DNA of 6,737 bases, taken from J061 sp003695725 [NCBI: Candidatus Schekmanbacteria bacterium] (GTDB lineage Bacteria > Schekmanbacteria > GWA2-38-11). The notes beneath the pieces were generated by a model. It ran no database searches. It saw nothing but the letters and a program-made list of their open reading frames with translations, and was not told the DNA's origin. Positions 5,844 through 6,737 of this stretch are shown here, in pieces. The position numbers and the translations under genes were made by a program. Every line of letters begins with the position of its first letter. Positions within the stretch are counted from its first letter, which is position 1. The stretch covers positions 1-6,737 of the forward strand of contig RFHX01000342.1 of assembly GCA_003695725.1 (NCBI GenBank), in the 5' to 3' direction.

Positions 5844-6737
5844 AGCATCTAATAATTCCAGTTTTCATACCTCACGCTGGATGCCCTCAAAAGTGCATTT
5901 ACTGCAATCAAAATAAAGTCACTCTTGAAAAAGGATTTCCAAAAACAGATGTCATTGACAGAAATGTAAACCTATACTTGAATTCTTCAAAAAAAGACAA
6001 AAGAAGTAAGAGGAAATATTCAAATATATCTAATGAGGCAATCAAAGTTGAAATAGGGATCCCTTTCTTTCGAGAGACAATAAGAGAAATAGCTTTTTTT
6101 GGAGGCAGTTTTACGGGAATAGACAACAAGATACAGAAAGAATTTCTCGATGGTGCACAGAAATGGATTTCTGCTGGAATCGTTGACGGAATCAGAATTT
6201 CAACGCGCCCTGATTTAATAAATGAAGAAAATATTGAATGGCTGAAAGAAAAGAAAGTTACGACAATAGAATTGGGCGCCCAATCTTTTTCAGACGATGT
6301 ATTGAAAAAATCTGAAAGAGGGCATTCAACTTATTCAACTATTCGCGCATCAAAAATAATCAAGAATGCTGGTTTAAGACTGGGGATTCAGCTTATGATG
6401 GGTCTTCCCAAAGAAGATGAAAAAAGTTTCATCGCTGGGATAAAGAAGGCAGTTTCTTTGAAGCCCGAGTTTATAAGGATTTATCCCTTATTAATATTAC
6501 CTGAAACAAAGATTATGGAGATGTACTTAAAAAATGAATATAAACCTTTATCGCTTGATGAAACTATTCATATGGGTGCAAAAGCGCTTAAAATTCTTTA
6601 CAAGAATAATATTCCCTGCATTCGATTTGGTTTGCCTGAAAACAATGAATATAAAGGTACATCCATAATTGGACCCTATCATCCATCGCTGAAACATATG
6701 ATTGACTCAAAACTTGCTTATGCTACGATGTATCGCA
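5840..6737 (+). CDS. Elp3-like radical SAM protein, partial (right edge)
   Basis: The frame starts at ATG 5840, sharing ATGA with the rnc stop, and is open for 299 codons to the window edge. Residues 15-22 (CPQKCIYC) give the CxxxCxxC cluster for a 4Fe-4S centre that cleaves S-adenosylmethionine. The AFFGGSFTGI stretch (85-94), STRPDLI (121-127), ELGAQSFSDDVLKKSERGH (144-162), MMGLP (186-190) and RIYPLLIL (213-220) are typical of the radical SAM domain of the Elp3 group. Elp3 itself adds an acetyltransferase domain. Short relatives without it are, as I recall, found beside rnc in clostridia, with unknown substrate. Whether this copy has such a domain lies outside the window. A basic insert (KKDKRSKRK, 51-59) lies between the cluster and GGSFTG. 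Translation is probably coupled to rnc. Confidence 0.88.
   Translation, partial: MKHLIIPVFIPHAGCPQKCIYCNQNKVTLEKGFPKTDVIDRNVNLYLNSSKKDKRSKRKYSNISNEAIKVEIGIPFFRETIREIAFFGGSFTGIDNKIQKEFLDGAQKWISAGIVDGIRISTRPDLINEENIEWLKEKKVTTIELGAQSFSDDVLKKSERGHSTYSTIRASKIIKNAGLRLGIQLMMGLPKEDEKSFIAGIKKAVSLKPEFIRIYPLLILPETKIMEMYLKNEYKPLSLDETIHMGAKALKILYKNNIPCIRFGLPENNEYKGTSIIGPYHPSLKHMIDSKLAYATMYR

Noticed and set aside
1-6737. Mobile elements, CRISPR array, tRNA or rRNA genes
   Set aside because: No terminal repeats, transposase, spaced direct repeats or RNA gene motifs were seen; nearly all bases are in conserved coding genes.

Overview
The window is an AT-rich stretch of bacterial chromosome. All seven genes lie on the + strand with short gaps or overlaps. 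The genes are housekeeping or surface-assembly genes of a free-living bacterium. No mobile element, tRNA, rRNA or CRISPR array is visible. The phylum cannot be fixed from the sequence. A type IV pilus/type II secretion ATPase with a MshEN-type input domain, an HD-GYP protein, and an rnc gene followed by a short Elp3-like radical SAM gene would fit an uncultivated AT-rich lineage; that is a guess.

Region 1 (33-2925) is a two-gene unit. A GspE/PilB-family assembly ATPase carries an N-terminal 24-5-24 residue MshEN-like module, known in relatives to bind cyclic di-GMP, and an unusual C-terminal pair of zinc ribbons. Its end overlaps by 8 bp a four-helix membrane HD-GYP protein, predicted to degrade cyclic di-GMP. 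The pair looks like a c-di-GMP-responsive motor encoded beside a c-di-GMP phosphodiesterase.

Region 2 (2926-5147) is a fatty acid synthesis operon. A 183-bp gap with a plausible sigma70 promoter and a short repeated heptamer leads to fabD, fabG and acpP (malonyl transfer to ACP, 3-ketoacyl-ACP reduction, and the carrier itself). plsX, fabH and fabF, which often flank these genes, are absent here. A long U-tailed hairpin follows acpP.

Region 3 (5154-6737) holds rnc (RNase III) and, overlapping it by 4 bp, a radical SAM gene that runs off the right edge. The RNase III has normal length and an intact double-stranded RNA-binding domain. However, three conserved acidic positions of its nuclease domain are replaced (I44, V71, A119), including one of the four usual metal ligands. 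It also has no visible Shine-Dalgarno and sits directly behind the hairpin. This region, together with the zinc-ribbon ATPase/HD-GYP pair, holds the most unusual material in the window. Nothing here amounts to a clearly new system by itself.
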